Of a stretch of DNA of 64,000 nt, positions 10,662 to 19,874 are shown piece after piece; within the stretch, counting starts at the first letter, position 1, and the number at the start of each line of letters is the position of its first letter. A program made the position numbers and the translations under genes. A model generated the notes under the pieces. That model was not told where the DNA came from, made no database searches, and saw only the letters and a list, made by a program, of their open reading frames with translations. This DNA is from Streptomyces durmitorensis (GTDB lineage: Bacteria; Actinomycetota; Actinomycetes; Streptomycetales; Streptomycetaceae), in NCBI RefSeq assembly GCF_023498005.1, contig NZ_CP097289.1, positions 8,928,001-8,992,000 of the forward strand, given 5' to 3'.

Positions 10662-12200
10662 ATGAGTGAAACACCGGGACCCAAGGGTGACCGTTTAAGC
10701 GAGGTGCAGGCCGCACTCGAGGAGATGCAGGCGGAGCGGATAATTCTGCCCCAGCAGTTCAGTTCATTGGCCATGCTGGTCACCGACGCGTCGTTGACCG
10801 CCGACGAACCGGCGATCCAGGCCGCACACGACGGACTCCGCAGGCTGTACGGGCATCACGTGCGGGCCGACCGGGACCAGGCGGAACGCGCCGAGCAGCG
10901 GGGGCACCTCCTCGGGCTGCTCGACATGACGACCTGGGCACTGCGCCGCCTGCCCTCGGCACTGCAACTGAACTTCGCCCCCCAGGGGCACACCGTCAGC
11001 TTTCTCCTGGAGGTCGTCAAAGAGCAGGGCCTGAGCAACGAGCAACTCGCCGGCCGGCTCAAGGTGGACGCCACGGAGATCAGCCGGATCGGCCGAAGGC
11101 TGACGGCGGCCGGCCTGGTGTGGAAGAGCCGACAGTGGCGCCACAACGCCTGGAGCCTCACGTCGCGCGGTACGCAGTACCTGGAGAGCGCCGGTCTGGT
11201 CCCGCCCAAGCCTGTGGGCATCGACTACTGCGTAGGCGTCAAGGTCCGTCCGGAGTCACTGACAGGCGTGGTCACCGACGCGAGCGGAGAGGTGCACATC
11301 AGCCTGCACCGCCAGGCGCGGTTCGACGGCAGCCAGGAGAAGTTGATCCAGGGACTCGCGCGTTTCGTTCAAGACCTGCTCGACAAGGTGCCGGCTGCGG
11401 CCGAGGCGGCCAAGTCGGGGCGGACGGGCCTCGGCGTGGAGATCGGCGGCCATGTGGCGACGGACAGCGGGGACGTCGTCAAGGCGCCCAACTACGCCGA
11501 CGACGCCTCCTGGTCCGGTCTGTCGCTCGGGGAACTCCTGCGGAAGGCGACGGCGCTGCCCACCGTCGTGGAGAACGACGCCAACGCCATGGCGCAGCTG
11601 GCCCTCGCGGTCGGTGACGCGGACGGCAGCAGCCACTTCGCCGCCGTCGTGCTCGACAAGGGGATCGGCGCGGGGCTCGTGGTCGACGGCGAACTCCTTC
11701 ACGGGGCTTCAGGGGCCGCGGGCGAGATCGGGCACGTCGTGGTCGAGAACTACCAGGGCCACGAGTGCAGTTGCGGGAACAGGGGATGCCTGGAGAGCGT
11801 CGCGGGCAGCGACGCCATCGCGCGGCGGGTCCAGGAGATGAGCGGGGATCCGGTGCCGGACCTGGCCCGTGCGCTCGTCCTGCTCAAGAGCGACGACTGC
11901 GGCAAGCTCGTCGAGGAGGCCCTGAGGGAGGCCGGCCGGGCGCTGGGCCGAGGCCTCGCGGACCTGCTCAACCTGGCGAACCCGGACCGTGTGGTGCTCT
12001 ACGGTCCCGAGCCGCTGGTGTCGGAGGACCACGAGAGGTTCCCGGCGGCCAAAGTCTTCATGACGGCCGTGCGCCGGACCAGTATCGAGCATGCATTCTC
12101 CACCGCTCGCGATGTCGTCATCGTGACGCGGCCCTACGAGGACGAACTCGGTGCCCGTGCCGCTGCCGCGGTCGCCTGGAACCGGCTCGACCAGGATTAG
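10662..12200 (+). CDS. ROK-family protein with N-terminal winged-helix DNA-binding region
   Basis: The protein has 512 residues. The N-terminal part has a MarR/NagC-like helix-turn-helix (LSNEQLAGRLKVDATEISRIGRRL). From about residue 190 a ROK sugar-kinase fold follows, with DKGIGAGLVVDGELL and the zinc motif CSCGNRGCLE near residue 375. NagC/Mlc/XylR-type ROK proteins are sugar-responsive repressors, and kinase members phosphorylate hexoses. Here both parts are present, but an unusual 90-residue helical N-terminal extension comes first. I took ATG 10662 rather than 10614 because it sits after a plausible GAGTGAC region and begins a typical hydrophilic N terminus. The membrane-protein gene follows after nine bases, so the two are probably one operon. 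The ligand is unknown. Confidence 0.85.
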   Translation: MSETPGPKGDRLSEVQAALEEMQAERIILPQQFSSLAMLVTDASLTADEPAIQAAHDGLRRLYGHHVRADRDQAERAEQRGHLLGLLDMTTWALRRLPSALQLNFAPQGHTVSFLLEVVKEQGLSNEQLAGRLKVDATEISRIGRRLTAAGLVWKSRQWRHNAWSLTSRGTQYLESAGLVPPKPVGIDYCVGVKVRPESLTGVVTDASGEVHISLHRQARFDGSQEKLIQGLARFVQDLLDKVPAAAEAAKSGRTGLGVEIGGHVATDSGDVVKAPNYADDASWSGLSLGELLRKATALPTVVENDANAMAQLALAVGDADGSSHFAAVVLDKGIGAGLVVDGELLHGASGAAGEIGHVVVENYQGHECSCGNRGCLESVAGSDAIARRVQEMSGDPVPDLARALVLLKSDDCGKLVEEALREAGRALGRGLADLLNLANPDRVVLYGPEPLVSEDHERFPAAKVFMTAVRRTSIEHAFSTARDVVIVTRPYEDELGARAAAAVAWNRLDQD

Positions 12201-12209
12201 GGCAGCGCC

Positions 12210-12908
12210 ATGACAGACGAGGAGCCGGCGCGGCCGGATGAGCCATCCGCGGGGCAGGCCCAGCGGATGGCCGTCGGCACGAGGTTCGCGACAACGCGGG
12301 ACGTGATTGTTCTCGTCGCCGTCCTGCTGCTGCTCGCCGCAGTGTCCGCGACCGTACTGCTCCAGGCGTGGCCGCAGCCTGCGTCCCCGGGCGCGAACAC
12401 CGAGAGGGCGAGCCGGACGCGGCTGCTGATCTGGAATCCGATGCTGGCGCGGGACACCCGGCTCTTCCTGGTCGTGTTCTCCATCGGCGCTCTGGGCGCC
12501 CTGATCCACGTTCTGCGCTCCGCCTACGAGTACGTGGGCAACAGGCGTCTGCGGCGGAGCTGGTTCCTCATGTACCTGCTGGAGCCGCTCGTCGGCGCGT
12601 CGCTGGCCCTCGTCGTCTACTGCGTCCTGCGTGGCGGGCTCACCACGAGCGTGGCCTCGTCCGGCGACATCAACCCCTATGGAGTGGCCTCCGTGGCCGC
12701 GCTCGTCGGAATGTTCTCCCGGCAGACCGTCGACAAGCTCAGCGTGGTGTTCAACACCCTGCTGACACCACCACGGGACAGCACCGACCAACTGGTCGGC
12801 CCCGCCGCGGAACCTCCCGGAGCTCCGGCACCCGGCACCGGACAAGCAGGCAGCGCCGGGCAGCCCGGCGGTGTCGACGGTTCGTCGGACGCCCGCAGCG
12901 AGGGCTGA
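12210..12908 (+). CDS. Multi-pass membrane protein of unknown function
   Basis: The protein has 232 residues. Hydrophobic segments lie near 31-52, 84-102 and 118-140, with a weaker fourth near 157-170. A Pro/Gly/Ser-rich hydrophilic tail follows. No enzymatic or transport motif is recognised. It starts nine bases after the ROK gene and must share its transcript. It ends convergently against the eCIS operon. It could be a membrane partner of the ROK/nitrilase pair. A role in anchoring the contractile particle is conceivable only from proximity. Confidence 0.75.
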   Translation: MTDEEPARPDEPSAGQAQRMAVGTRFATTRDVIVLVAVLLLLAAVSATVLLQAWPQPASPGANTERASRTRLLIWNPMLARDTRLFLVVFSIGALGALIHVLRSAYEYVGNRRLRRSWFLMYLLEPLVGASLALVVYCVLRGGLTTSVASSGDINPYGVASVAALVGMFSRQTVDKLSVVFNTLLTPPRDSTDQLVGPAAEPPGAPAPGTGQAGSAGQPGGVDGSSDARSEG

Positions 12909-12976
12909 GCTCGGCCTCTCGCCGAGCACGCCGGCCTCGACGGCGCGGCCGGAGCCAAGTCGGCTACGAAGCCGAC
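12909..12976. terminator. Paired hairpins between convergent operons
   Basis: A perfect 7-bp stem with a 5-base loop (GCTCGGC at 12909-12915, GCCGAGC at 12921-12927) starts immediately after the membrane-protein stop. A second perfect 6-bp stem (12959-12964 with 12971-12976) overlaps the last codons of the DUF6519 gene. Together they fit a bidirectional transcription barrier. Confidence 0.65.
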
Positions 12977-14265
12977 GGTTTGATGGTGCGGCGATACGTC
13001 CTGTCAAGCGAGACCCGGCCGCTCGGATCGAGGCTGATGCGTTGCAAGGGTGCGTAGTGGTGGCGGACGCCGAGTGGCGGGCGGTACTCCGGTGAGTCGG
13101 GCGGGCCGGGCCAGACCACCTCGCCCGTTGCCGTGCGCGCCGGGACGAGCCAGTGGTCGCCGCTGCGGTAGTTGCCCCCGGCCTCGAACCAGACCTGTAC
13201 GCCGTCCTCAAGGTCCAGCCACGTTCCCGCGTCGAGGGGCAGCGCACCGTCGATGAGGTCCCCGTCGGCGGGCTCGCGGTGGTCCCATCGGCGCAGCAGC
13301 GGGTGCCGGTCGGCGTCGGACAGAGGGGGCCTTCCGTCCAGCTCCACCGAGCGATCGTCGGCGCTGACGCCGTCGACTCGGAACAGGGGACCGCGGCCCC
13401 CTTGCAGGACGCAGTTGTCGTCGATGACTTCCACCTGGTCGTTCACGTGCAGTGATGACCGCTCGTCGCGGCCGAGGCTTTCGAGCGTCACCGAGCGGTC
13501 CGTGACGCGGCTGACGGCGAGGACCACCGATGCGTTCTCCCGCGACCAGGTGAAGGTGGCCTGGCCGGGAGGGCCGGAACGGTGAATCTCGATCCGGTAG
13601 AGCTGGTTCTCAAGACCTCGGTAGCGGGCGTCCGGAGACGCGATGCATGGATCGTCCGACGTGCGCAGCGGCCGGGCCCGCACACGGAGACGCCCGGTGC
13701 TCGCCGGGAGGCTCGCGCGCAGATGGTCGTCGGGCCGGCCTGGGTCGAAGTCCTTGTCGTCCTTCACACTCAGCGCCTTGACCTGCCAGACCACCTGGGA
13801 CCGAGCGGTGGTGTCGGGGCCGCCGAGAGCCGTCTCGCGGATGGTGTCGTCCTGGAGGGCGACCACCTCGCGTTCCCAGACGTCCAGGTAGACCAAATAG
13901 TCGCCGTTCGCCTCCAGTTCCGGAGGCGAGGGAAGGTCCGGCTGTCGGCTGTATCGGCACGGAGGAAGGGGGAGCTCGGGTGCGTCGCGTACGCCGTCGT
14001 TCTCGCACAGGATGCCGTCGACGTAGTAGTGGCCCGGAGCGATCGTGACATCCCGGGGGAGGTCCTTCGGCGCGCCGATCTCGAACCCGCTGCCCGGCCC
14101 GCCGTGCGGCCCGATGAGATCGGCCGCCAAGGAACGCAGCAAGTGGCGGAGGATGTCGGCCTGTTCGTTCCAGTCCCGGTCGAGCTGAACGCGGCCCTGC
14201 TGCATGAGGACACCGCTGAAGTGCTTGTACACGTCGAAGCCGACGCTGGAGTAGTCGCCTGCCAT
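12964..14265 (-). CDS. eCIS-associated DUF6519 protein
   Basis: The protein has 433 residues. The N terminus (DYSSVGFDVYKHFSGVLMQQ, then VQLDRDWNEQADI) is the hallmark of DUF6519, a family found at the ends of contractile-injection gene clusters. The rest is beta-rich and contains several short repeats. Its role in the particle is not established. It may form a distal baseplate or fibre part. Start ATG 14263-14265 is set by GGAGG at 14274-14278. It follows the beta-helix gene by 12 bases and is the last gene of the operon. Confidence 0.85.
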   Translation of the reverse strand: MAGDYSSVGFDVYKHFSGVLMQQGRVQLDRDWNEQADILRHLLRSLAADLIGPHGGPGSGFEIGAPKDLPRDVTIAPGHYYVDGILCENDGVRDAPELPLPPCRYSRQPDLPSPPELEANGDYLVYLDVWEREVVALQDDTIRETALGGPDTTARSQVVWQVKALSVKDDKDFDPGRPDDHLRASLPASTGRLRVRARPLRTSDDPCIASPDARYRGLENQLYRIEIHRSGPPGQATFTWSRENASVVLAVSRVTDRSVTLESLGRDERSSLHVNDQVEVIDDNCVLQGGRGPLFRVDGVSADDRSVELDGRPPLSDADRHPLLRRWDHREPADGDLIDGALPLDAGTWLDLEDGVQVWFEAGGNYRSGDHWLVPARTATGEVVWPGPPDSPEYRPPLGVRHHYAPLQRISLDPSGRVSLDRTYRRTIKPSAS

Positions 14266-14277
14266 GATGAGTGCCTC

Positions 14278-16395
14278 CTAATCGGCGTCGATGACACCGG
14301 CGTCGCTGCCCGACGGCGTGTACTCGGCAAGCCCGGAACGCAGATTCGCTGCCCTCTGCGGCTGGTACAGGTCATGGAAGACACCCATCTCGGAGCCGTC
14401 ATCGGCGCCTTGGGTGATCTCTTCGGCGCAGGTCGCGGAGAGCCTGCCGTACGCCGGTGTTCCGTAGCGGGTGCTGTCGAAGGCGGGACGTACGCGCAGT
14501 CGCTCGCGCTCCCGATCCGGCTCGGCGGTCACGGCATCCACGAGGTCCGGCTGGCAGCCGTGGCGGCGCGGGGTCCGTGAACCGGGCGCGACGTAGCAGA
14601 AGCGCACGCAGCCGAACTGGCGGCGTGCCACCTCGATGCGGCCGTCGAAGACACTGTTCTCGGCGAGTTCCAGGCTGTGCGCACAGACCTCGCCGATGAC
14701 GGTCGCCCGATGCAGCGTGAGCACGGCCTGGGCGACACCGCCGCCGAGGGCGCACAGCGCGGAGCGCTCGTGGGAGGTGGCGTCCACGATCGTGTCGGCG
14801 ATCCGGATGGGCTCGGGGTCCCGCCGGGCGGCGTCGTGGGCGACAGCGACGGAGCCGGTGATGCTGTGCTCGATCACCACCCGTGCGTCGGTGTCGATCA
14901 GCATCAGGCTCGGCCTGGCCGGGCGGTGAGGGCGGCAGTCGGCATCGAGGCCCCAGCCCGGGACCAGTGTGCAGTGCCGGATCGTCACGTCGGCCAGCCC
15001 GCCGTCGGCGCGCACCGCACCGCCGCAGATGAGCAGGCCGTCGAGGGTGACGCTGCTGCCCGCCTCGCCGGAGAAGCGCAGGGCGTCGGGGCCGGTCCTG
15101 TGGTCGGGCAGGCGCAGGACGGGGCGGCAGCGGTTGGCCGCCCGCAGTTGGAGGCTGTGCCCTGCCGCGAGGCGGATCGACCGTGGGGTGATGTCGTAGA
15201 CCCCGCTGTCCGTGATCTCGATGACGGCGTGCTCCGGCTGCCGGTCCAGCTGGCCCGCGTCCTGCCACGGCGCGAGCCGCCGCTGCAACTCCTGTTGTCC
15301 GCTCGCGCGGTAGGTGACGCTGCCGGGCCGCTGCGACAGCGGCCGGTCGTATTCACCGCCACCGACGTCGGCACTGAAGCCGTACCGGTAGGAGACGGTC
15401 ACGCCTGCGTCGGCCGCCTTGAGGAGGTCGCGCGGAAAGAGAATGCGGCCGAGGCTCGGGTCGACGGCGACGGTCCGTCCGCGGGGGCGGTAGCTCCATG
15501 ACGACAAATCCGCGGCGCTGATGTCCTCGACCGGAACCGCAACCGGAGCCGACGGGTCCCCGAGGAGGATCTCGAAGCTCCTGCCCGGGCCGTACTGGTC
15601 CGCAGGGCGCCGGGCGAGGGCCCTGCGGCGGAGGACGGCGGGGAAGCGGAGTTCATCCCGCGTGTCCGCGCCGTGCGCAGGGCCGGAGAACAGCGGGGTG
15701 TCGTTGCCGAGGACGCTGAACGTGTAGCGGTGCGGATCCTCGTCCTCCAGGCACAGCGCGGGTGTCCGGCTCACGGGGTAGGAGCGCAGCCGCCAGACGA
15801 AGACACCGGTGCTCGAAATGTTGTGGCGCCCCGCGGTCCGGTGCGAGTCGGGCCTGCGTACGTCCACGGTGTGCGCGAGGGTGTCGAAGGGGCCGTCGAG
15901 CAGGTCGAGCGCCTCACCGCGGCGCAGATCGGCGGTGCGGCCCTGGCGGAGCCGGTGGCGCAGGCGTACGTCGCCGGTGCCGAGCAGGCGCACCGGCTGG
16001 GTGACCGACAGGAGGCGGTAGAACTCCACTGCTCTGGCGGGGAGTTCGGCCAGGTCCGTCGCCAGCGACTCCAGGAGCGCCAGGGTTCCTTTGCGGCGGC
16101 GGTCGCGCACGACATGGGCGACCGCGCGGCGGGGGAAGAGGAACTCCGTCGTCACCGCGTTCGCGGGGCCGGTGGCGGAGGGCGCCGGGCGGTACCCGAC
16201 GAGGTCGCCGATGTAGGGGACCGCCCACTCCTGGCAGGTCTCGATGAACCAGTTCTCGTACATCCGGGCCATGTCCTCGTCGAGCAGCCCGACCTGTTCC
16301 TCCACCACACTCAGCAACGCGCGCAGCGGTTCACCCTGTTGGGCGTCGCGGCCGCGATAGTCGGCGGGCAGAAGTTCGTAGAGGCGGTCGGTCAT
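14278..16395 (-). CDS. eCIS tail-protein-I-like baseplate protein with beta-helix C-terminal part
   Basis: The protein has 705 residues. The first 150 (LYELLPADYRGRDA, MARMYENWFIE, PYIGDLVGY) resemble phage tail protein I, which links the baseplate wedge to fibres. From about residue 370 on, short beta-strand repeats with recurrent I-x-D/H patterns suggest a right-handed beta-helix, as in receptor-binding or fibre-like proteins. No separate tail-fibre gene is seen in the operon, so this C-terminal part could contact the target. The ATG at 16395 overlaps the stop of the upstream baseplate gene (ATGA), which fixes the start. A longer open frame to 17358 is read-through of the neighbour in another frame. 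Confidence 0.8.
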   Translation of the reverse strand: MTDRLYELLPADYRGRDAQQGEPLRALLSVVEEQVGLLDEDMARMYENWFIETCQEWAVPYIGDLVGYRPAPSATGPANAVTTEFLFPRRAVAHVVRDRRRKGTLALLESLATDLAELPARAVEFYRLLSVTQPVRLLGTGDVRLRHRLRQGRTADLRRGEALDLLDGPFDTLAHTVDVRRPDSHRTAGRHNISSTGVFVWRLRSYPVSRTPALCLEDEDPHRYTFSVLGNDTPLFSGPAHGADTRDELRFPAVLRRRALARRPADQYGPGRSFEILLGDPSAPVAVPVEDISAADLSSWSYRPRGRTVAVDPSLGRILFPRDLLKAADAGVTVSYRYGFSADVGGGEYDRPLSQRPGSVTYRASGQQELQRRLAPWQDAGQLDRQPEHAVIEITDSGVYDITPRSIRLAAGHSLQLRAANRCRPVLRLPDHRTGPDALRFSGEAGSSVTLDGLLICGGAVRADGGLADVTIRHCTLVPGWGLDADCRPHRPARPSLMLIDTDARVVIEHSITGSVAVAHDAARRDPEPIRIADTIVDATSHERSALCALGGGVAQAVLTLHRATVIGEVCAHSLELAENSVFDGRIEVARRQFGCVRFCYVAPGSRTPRRHGCQPDLVDAVTAEPDRERERLRVRPAFDSTRYGTPAYGRLSATCAEEITQGADDGSEMGVFHDLYQPQRAANLRSGLAEYTPSGSDAGVIDAD

Positions 16396-19300
16396 GGCGT
16401 GTGCTCCGTGAGGATCAGGGTGTCCGGGATCCGGGGGTCGAGGACCGCGAGCTGGGCGGGGCGGACGCGGCGTGCCGGATCGGTGGCGGAACGGTCGGTG
16501 CGGGCGGGCCGAGCGGCGACGCGCTGCCGCCGCCGCAGCAAGCCGTACAGACCGTCGTCGCGGGCGAGGGACGCGAAGAGATCTGCCTCGTCGACGGCCG
16601 TGAACGTGTCGATGTCGACGAAGTCGACGCCCTCCACGCCCTGGATCACCTTGAGCGCCTCGCTGAGCAGGGCGTCCTGGCCAAGTGCGCGACGCTCGAA
16701 GCCGAAGGCCCCCAACAGGGCCGACCTGACACGGGGTTCGACCGACTCCCATCGGTGGTCCTGCGCCACCCGCACCCGTCCGCCGACGACGAGAGCGAGC
16801 TGTTCGCGCACGGCCAGCTGCACCGGAAGATGCGGATCGCCGAACCGGTGGAAGGCCCTCAGGAGGCCGGAGTACAGGTCCGACGACGGGGCGATCGGGA
16901 TGTCGTCGACGCCCGCCAGCGTGACATGGACCAGCTGTCGACGCCCGTCCGAGAGCCGTACGGCCGCTGCCTTGCCGATCCCGGCGAACGTCCGGGCGAA
17001 GTCCTCGTGGTCGCGCACCGAGACGAGGCGATCCAGTGCCGTCACCCCCAACGGGGCGTTGTGCCTGGTCTGTTCGCGCCCGTCCGGCTCGGCGCCGCCG
17101 GTCGCGGGCACCGGGTTGACGACCTCGCGCACGCCCAGGGGCCGTGTGGACAGCAGGCTGATCCGGCCCGTCGGCGCGTTGCCCGAGCGGCCGATGCCGG
17201 TGCGGTAGACGGCGGTCACGTTCTCCGTCCCGGTGGGCAGGCGCGCACCGTGACGGCCGTCGCCGAACAGGACGGTCGTGCGCCGTTCGTCGTCCGTGGC
17301 CGTGCTGTAGCTGTGGTCGGTGGGTGTCGCGTCGGCCGGACTCCCGGTTTCGTGCCACAGGACCTCACCGACGCGAACCCGCAGCGTGTTCTCTGTTCCC
17401 GAGGGCGTCGCGGCGGCGACGAACGTCAACGGACCGTGGCGCAGCCCGAACCGCTGGCCCGCGGCGGAGGCGTCACCGCTGCCGAGCACCTCCGTACGGG
17501 TCTCCCCGTGCGAGGCGTCGGCGACGTTGCCGTAGATCTTCGCGGTGTCGCGCCGATAGCAGTACGCGAGCGGGCCCGCGAGCCGGAGCACGCTGTGGGT
17601 GGTCTCGCCGGGCAGGTCGTCCCTGGCCACCTGCTCGACCCCGGAGAGCATCGCCACCTCGGCCGCCGGGAGCCCGGTCACGCCAGGGACGTCGGTGCGT
17701 TCACCGGACACGACGACACGGCGTCCCGGCTCCAAACCCTCGTACACGCCGTCCAGTTCGATCCGGTCGCCGCAGATCGCCTCGGCGACCGGATCGAGGG
17801 GCGCCTGCGCACGGGGGAGCGGTTCACTGAGGGCATGGACGGTCGTTCCGCGGACGAGGGGATAGGAGTTCTCGTCCCGGCGCAGCCATTCCCTGTCCAG
17901 TTCCAGCTGCGTACCGGCCGCGCTGATGCCGTAATCGGCCCTGGTGACCTCACGCACCTGCACTACACGAGCGATCACCGGGTTGCCATGGCCCATTCGG
18001 AGCCCCGGCTTGTCCACCGCGACCCAACTGCCGGGCAGGATCTGCGGATACGAGGCATCGAGGGTGAGCGTTCGCGGCTGCTCGCGGAGCGGGAACTCCG
18101 CCTGGATCTCGCCGCTGACCGTGAGATCGGGCGGTTCGCCGACCGCACCGCCCGCACCGACCGCACCGATCACGCCGCCCGGCACCTCGCGCACCACGGT
18201 TGTGGGATCGCTCCCGGCACAGACCACTCTCAGAGGCGCCGAGGGGCGCAGATGCGCCGTCAACGTCACCCGGCGCTGCTTGAGTACGACGACCGCGACG
18301 GGGGCAGGGCCCAGCTCCCCGAACCCCGACAGCGTGGTCTCGATCGTCTCGGCGGCGGCGTCGAACCGCGTGACGGTGGTGGTGCCGGTGGCCGCCCTGA
18401 CGGCGATGGTGTGCCCGGCGACAGTGACGTGGAAGGTGATGAGTGCCTCGCTGCCGTGTGTCGGAGGGAAGGAGACGGCGAATGCCTCGGCCGCGCGAGG
18501 GGGAGCGTTGTGTCCGAACAGCCTGGCCCGCGTCCGCAGCGCGTACACCTGGTCCGTCGGCTGCGGCGTACGCGGCAGGTTCCGCCACGCCGCGTAGAGG
18601 ACCGGGCCCAGGTCCGGTCGCACGGCCGCAAGCAAGCGGGGCACGGTGTCACCGGTCGCGGCGTAGGTGTCGCGGGGGCTGCGTGGCATGCGGCGCGCGT
18701 CGGCAGGCGGTACGGAGGCGGGTTTGCCGAGGGCGTCCGCGAGTTGGGCCAGGCCGCCGAAGCCCGGGAGCCGTGTCGGACGGCTTTCGAGTTCGGTCAC
18801 GAGCGATTCGAGCGGGGGGAGCAGGCTCGCGAACCGTGCCCGCAGATGGACGGCTTTCCGGTGGCGGAGCGCCACGGCCTGCCTCTCCCGCAGCACCGGA
18901 AGGAGCTGCCGCTCAAGGAGGACATGGAGATCGGCGAGGGCGACCGGGTGATCGAGCCGGGATCGCACGCGCCGCAGCAGCACGGCGGTCTCCCGCCAGG
19001 CCTCGCCGGGCCGTGCGCCCGCTGGGAGGGTGAGCGCGTCGTCGATGATCCGGCACAGCCGGTCGACGGGCCCGCCGCTGGCGGAACTGGCGATGGCGGA
19101 AGCGGCGCTGGCGGAAGCGGCGAACACCCGCCCCCAGGGCGTCACTTCGACCGCTGTGCGGTCGGCCGCCGAATCCGTCACCACCGTCGCGACTCGGAAG
19201 GCCGACTCCTCGCCCTCCGCCAGAACCACGAGCAGTGCGTCATTGGCTTCAAGGCCCGTCCGGGTGCCCGCCAGATACACCGTCGGCAGACGCTTGCCGG

Positions 19301-19874
19301 GTTCGGGGTCCTTCGGGTCCGGGATCAGGTCGGACCTCAGCGCCTGGGGACGGGTCAGGCGGGGCCCCAGCAGATTCCACTCGGCGCGAGCGGGCAGTGC
19401 GTTCGTGGTTTCGTACGGCTGCGGAAGCTCTCCAGGAGCGGGCATGCTCTGCGCGCGGGTGCCGGGCGGGATCTCCCCCCTGTAGCCGTTCTCGAGGGTG
19501 AACGCCAGGAACACGCTCGCCGCGACGCCGGGCCGTGGCCGGTGACCGACGAGAGCGGCGAGCTCCGCGACCGACCGCCACTCCGTCGCCGTCCGCAGAT
19601 AGCCCTCGTTGGCGATCCGCTCCTGGTAGAAGGTCAGGACGTCGGCCACCACGGCCCAGGCGTCGAGGAAGGCGACGGCAGGGTCGTCGAGGTCCCGGGT
19701 GTGCAGGTCGGGCAGCCGCTCGGCCAGCCGCGAGCGCATGGTCTCGAAGAACGAGGCGTGGGTGCCGATGCGGTGGACGAGGGCGTCGAGTCCCGGCTGG
19801 TTGGTCGTGTCGACCCGGGCCGGGCCAGTGGGAGCGCAGCATCCACAACGTCCGTAACAGCATGGGGAGTTCAT
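16392..19874 (-). CDS. eCIS large putative baseplate assembly (J-like) protein
   Basis: The protein has 1160 residues. It matches the long baseplate-J-like family of contractile injection systems (FYQERIANEGYLRTATEW near the N terminus, VTAVYRTGIGRSGNAP and a C-terminal FVDIDTF region), which forms the baseplate wedge. The N terminus is Cys-rich (CCYGRCGCC), unusual for a structural protein and possibly metal-binding. The start ATG 19872-19874 overlaps the stop of the preceding gene, and its own stop overlaps the next start, so translation is coupled on both sides. Confidence 0.88.
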   Translation of the reverse strand: MNSPCCYGRCGCCAPTGPARVDTTNQPGLDALVHRIGTHASFFETMRSRLAERLPDLHTRDLDDPAVAFLDAWAVVADVLTFYQERIANEGYLRTATEWRSVAELAALVGHRPRPGVAASVFLAFTLENGYRGEIPPGTRAQSMPAPGELPQPYETTNALPARAEWNLLGPRLTRPQALRSDLIPDPKDPEPGKRLPTVYLAGTRTGLEANDALLVVLAEGEESAFRVATVVTDSAADRTAVEVTPWGRVFAASASAASAIASSASGGPVDRLCRIIDDALTLPAGARPGEAWRETAVLLRRVRSRLDHPVALADLHVLLERQLLPVLRERQAVALRHRKAVHLRARFASLLPPLESLVTELESRPTRLPGFGGLAQLADALGKPASVPPADARRMPRSPRDTYAATGDTVPRLLAAVRPDLGPVLYAAWRNLPRTPQPTDQVYALRTRARLFGHNAPPRAAEAFAVSFPPTHGSEALITFHVTVAGHTIAVRAATGTTTVTRFDAAAETIETTLSGFGELGPAPVAVVVLKQRRVTLTAHLRPSAPLRVVCAGSDPTTVVREVPGGVIGAVGAGGAVGEPPDLTVSGEIQAEFPLREQPRTLTLDASYPQILPGSWVAVDKPGLRMGHGNPVIARVVQVREVTRADYGISAAGTQLELDREWLRRDENSYPLVRGTTVHALSEPLPRAQAPLDPVAEAICGDRIELDGVYEGLEPGRRVVVSGERTDVPGVTGLPAAEVAMLSGVEQVARDDLPGETTHSVLRLAGPLAYCYRRDTAKIYGNVADASHGETRTEVLGSGDASAAGQRFGLRHGPLTFVAAATPSGTENTLRVRVGEVLWHETGSPADATPTDHSYSTATDDERRTTVLFGDGRHGARLPTGTENVTAVYRTGIGRSGNAPTGRISLLSTRPLGVREVVNPVPATGGAEPDGREQTRHNAPLGVTALDRLVSVRDHEDFARTFAGIGKAAAVRLSDGRRQLVHVTLAGVDDIPIAPSSDLYSGLLRAFHRFGDPHLPVQLAVREQLALVVGGRVRVAQDHRWESVEPRVRSALLGAFGFERRALGQDALLSEALKVIQGVEGVDFVDIDTFTAVDEADLFASLARDDGLYGLLRRRQRVAARPARTDRSATDPARRVRPAQLAVLDPRIPDTLILTEHTP

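Noticed and set aside
16396..17358. Longer open frame joined to the tail-protein-I gene, giving over 1000 residues
   Set aside because: The extra N-terminal part is an Arg-rich out-of-frame read of the large baseplate-J gene. The real start at 16395 overlaps that gene's stop.
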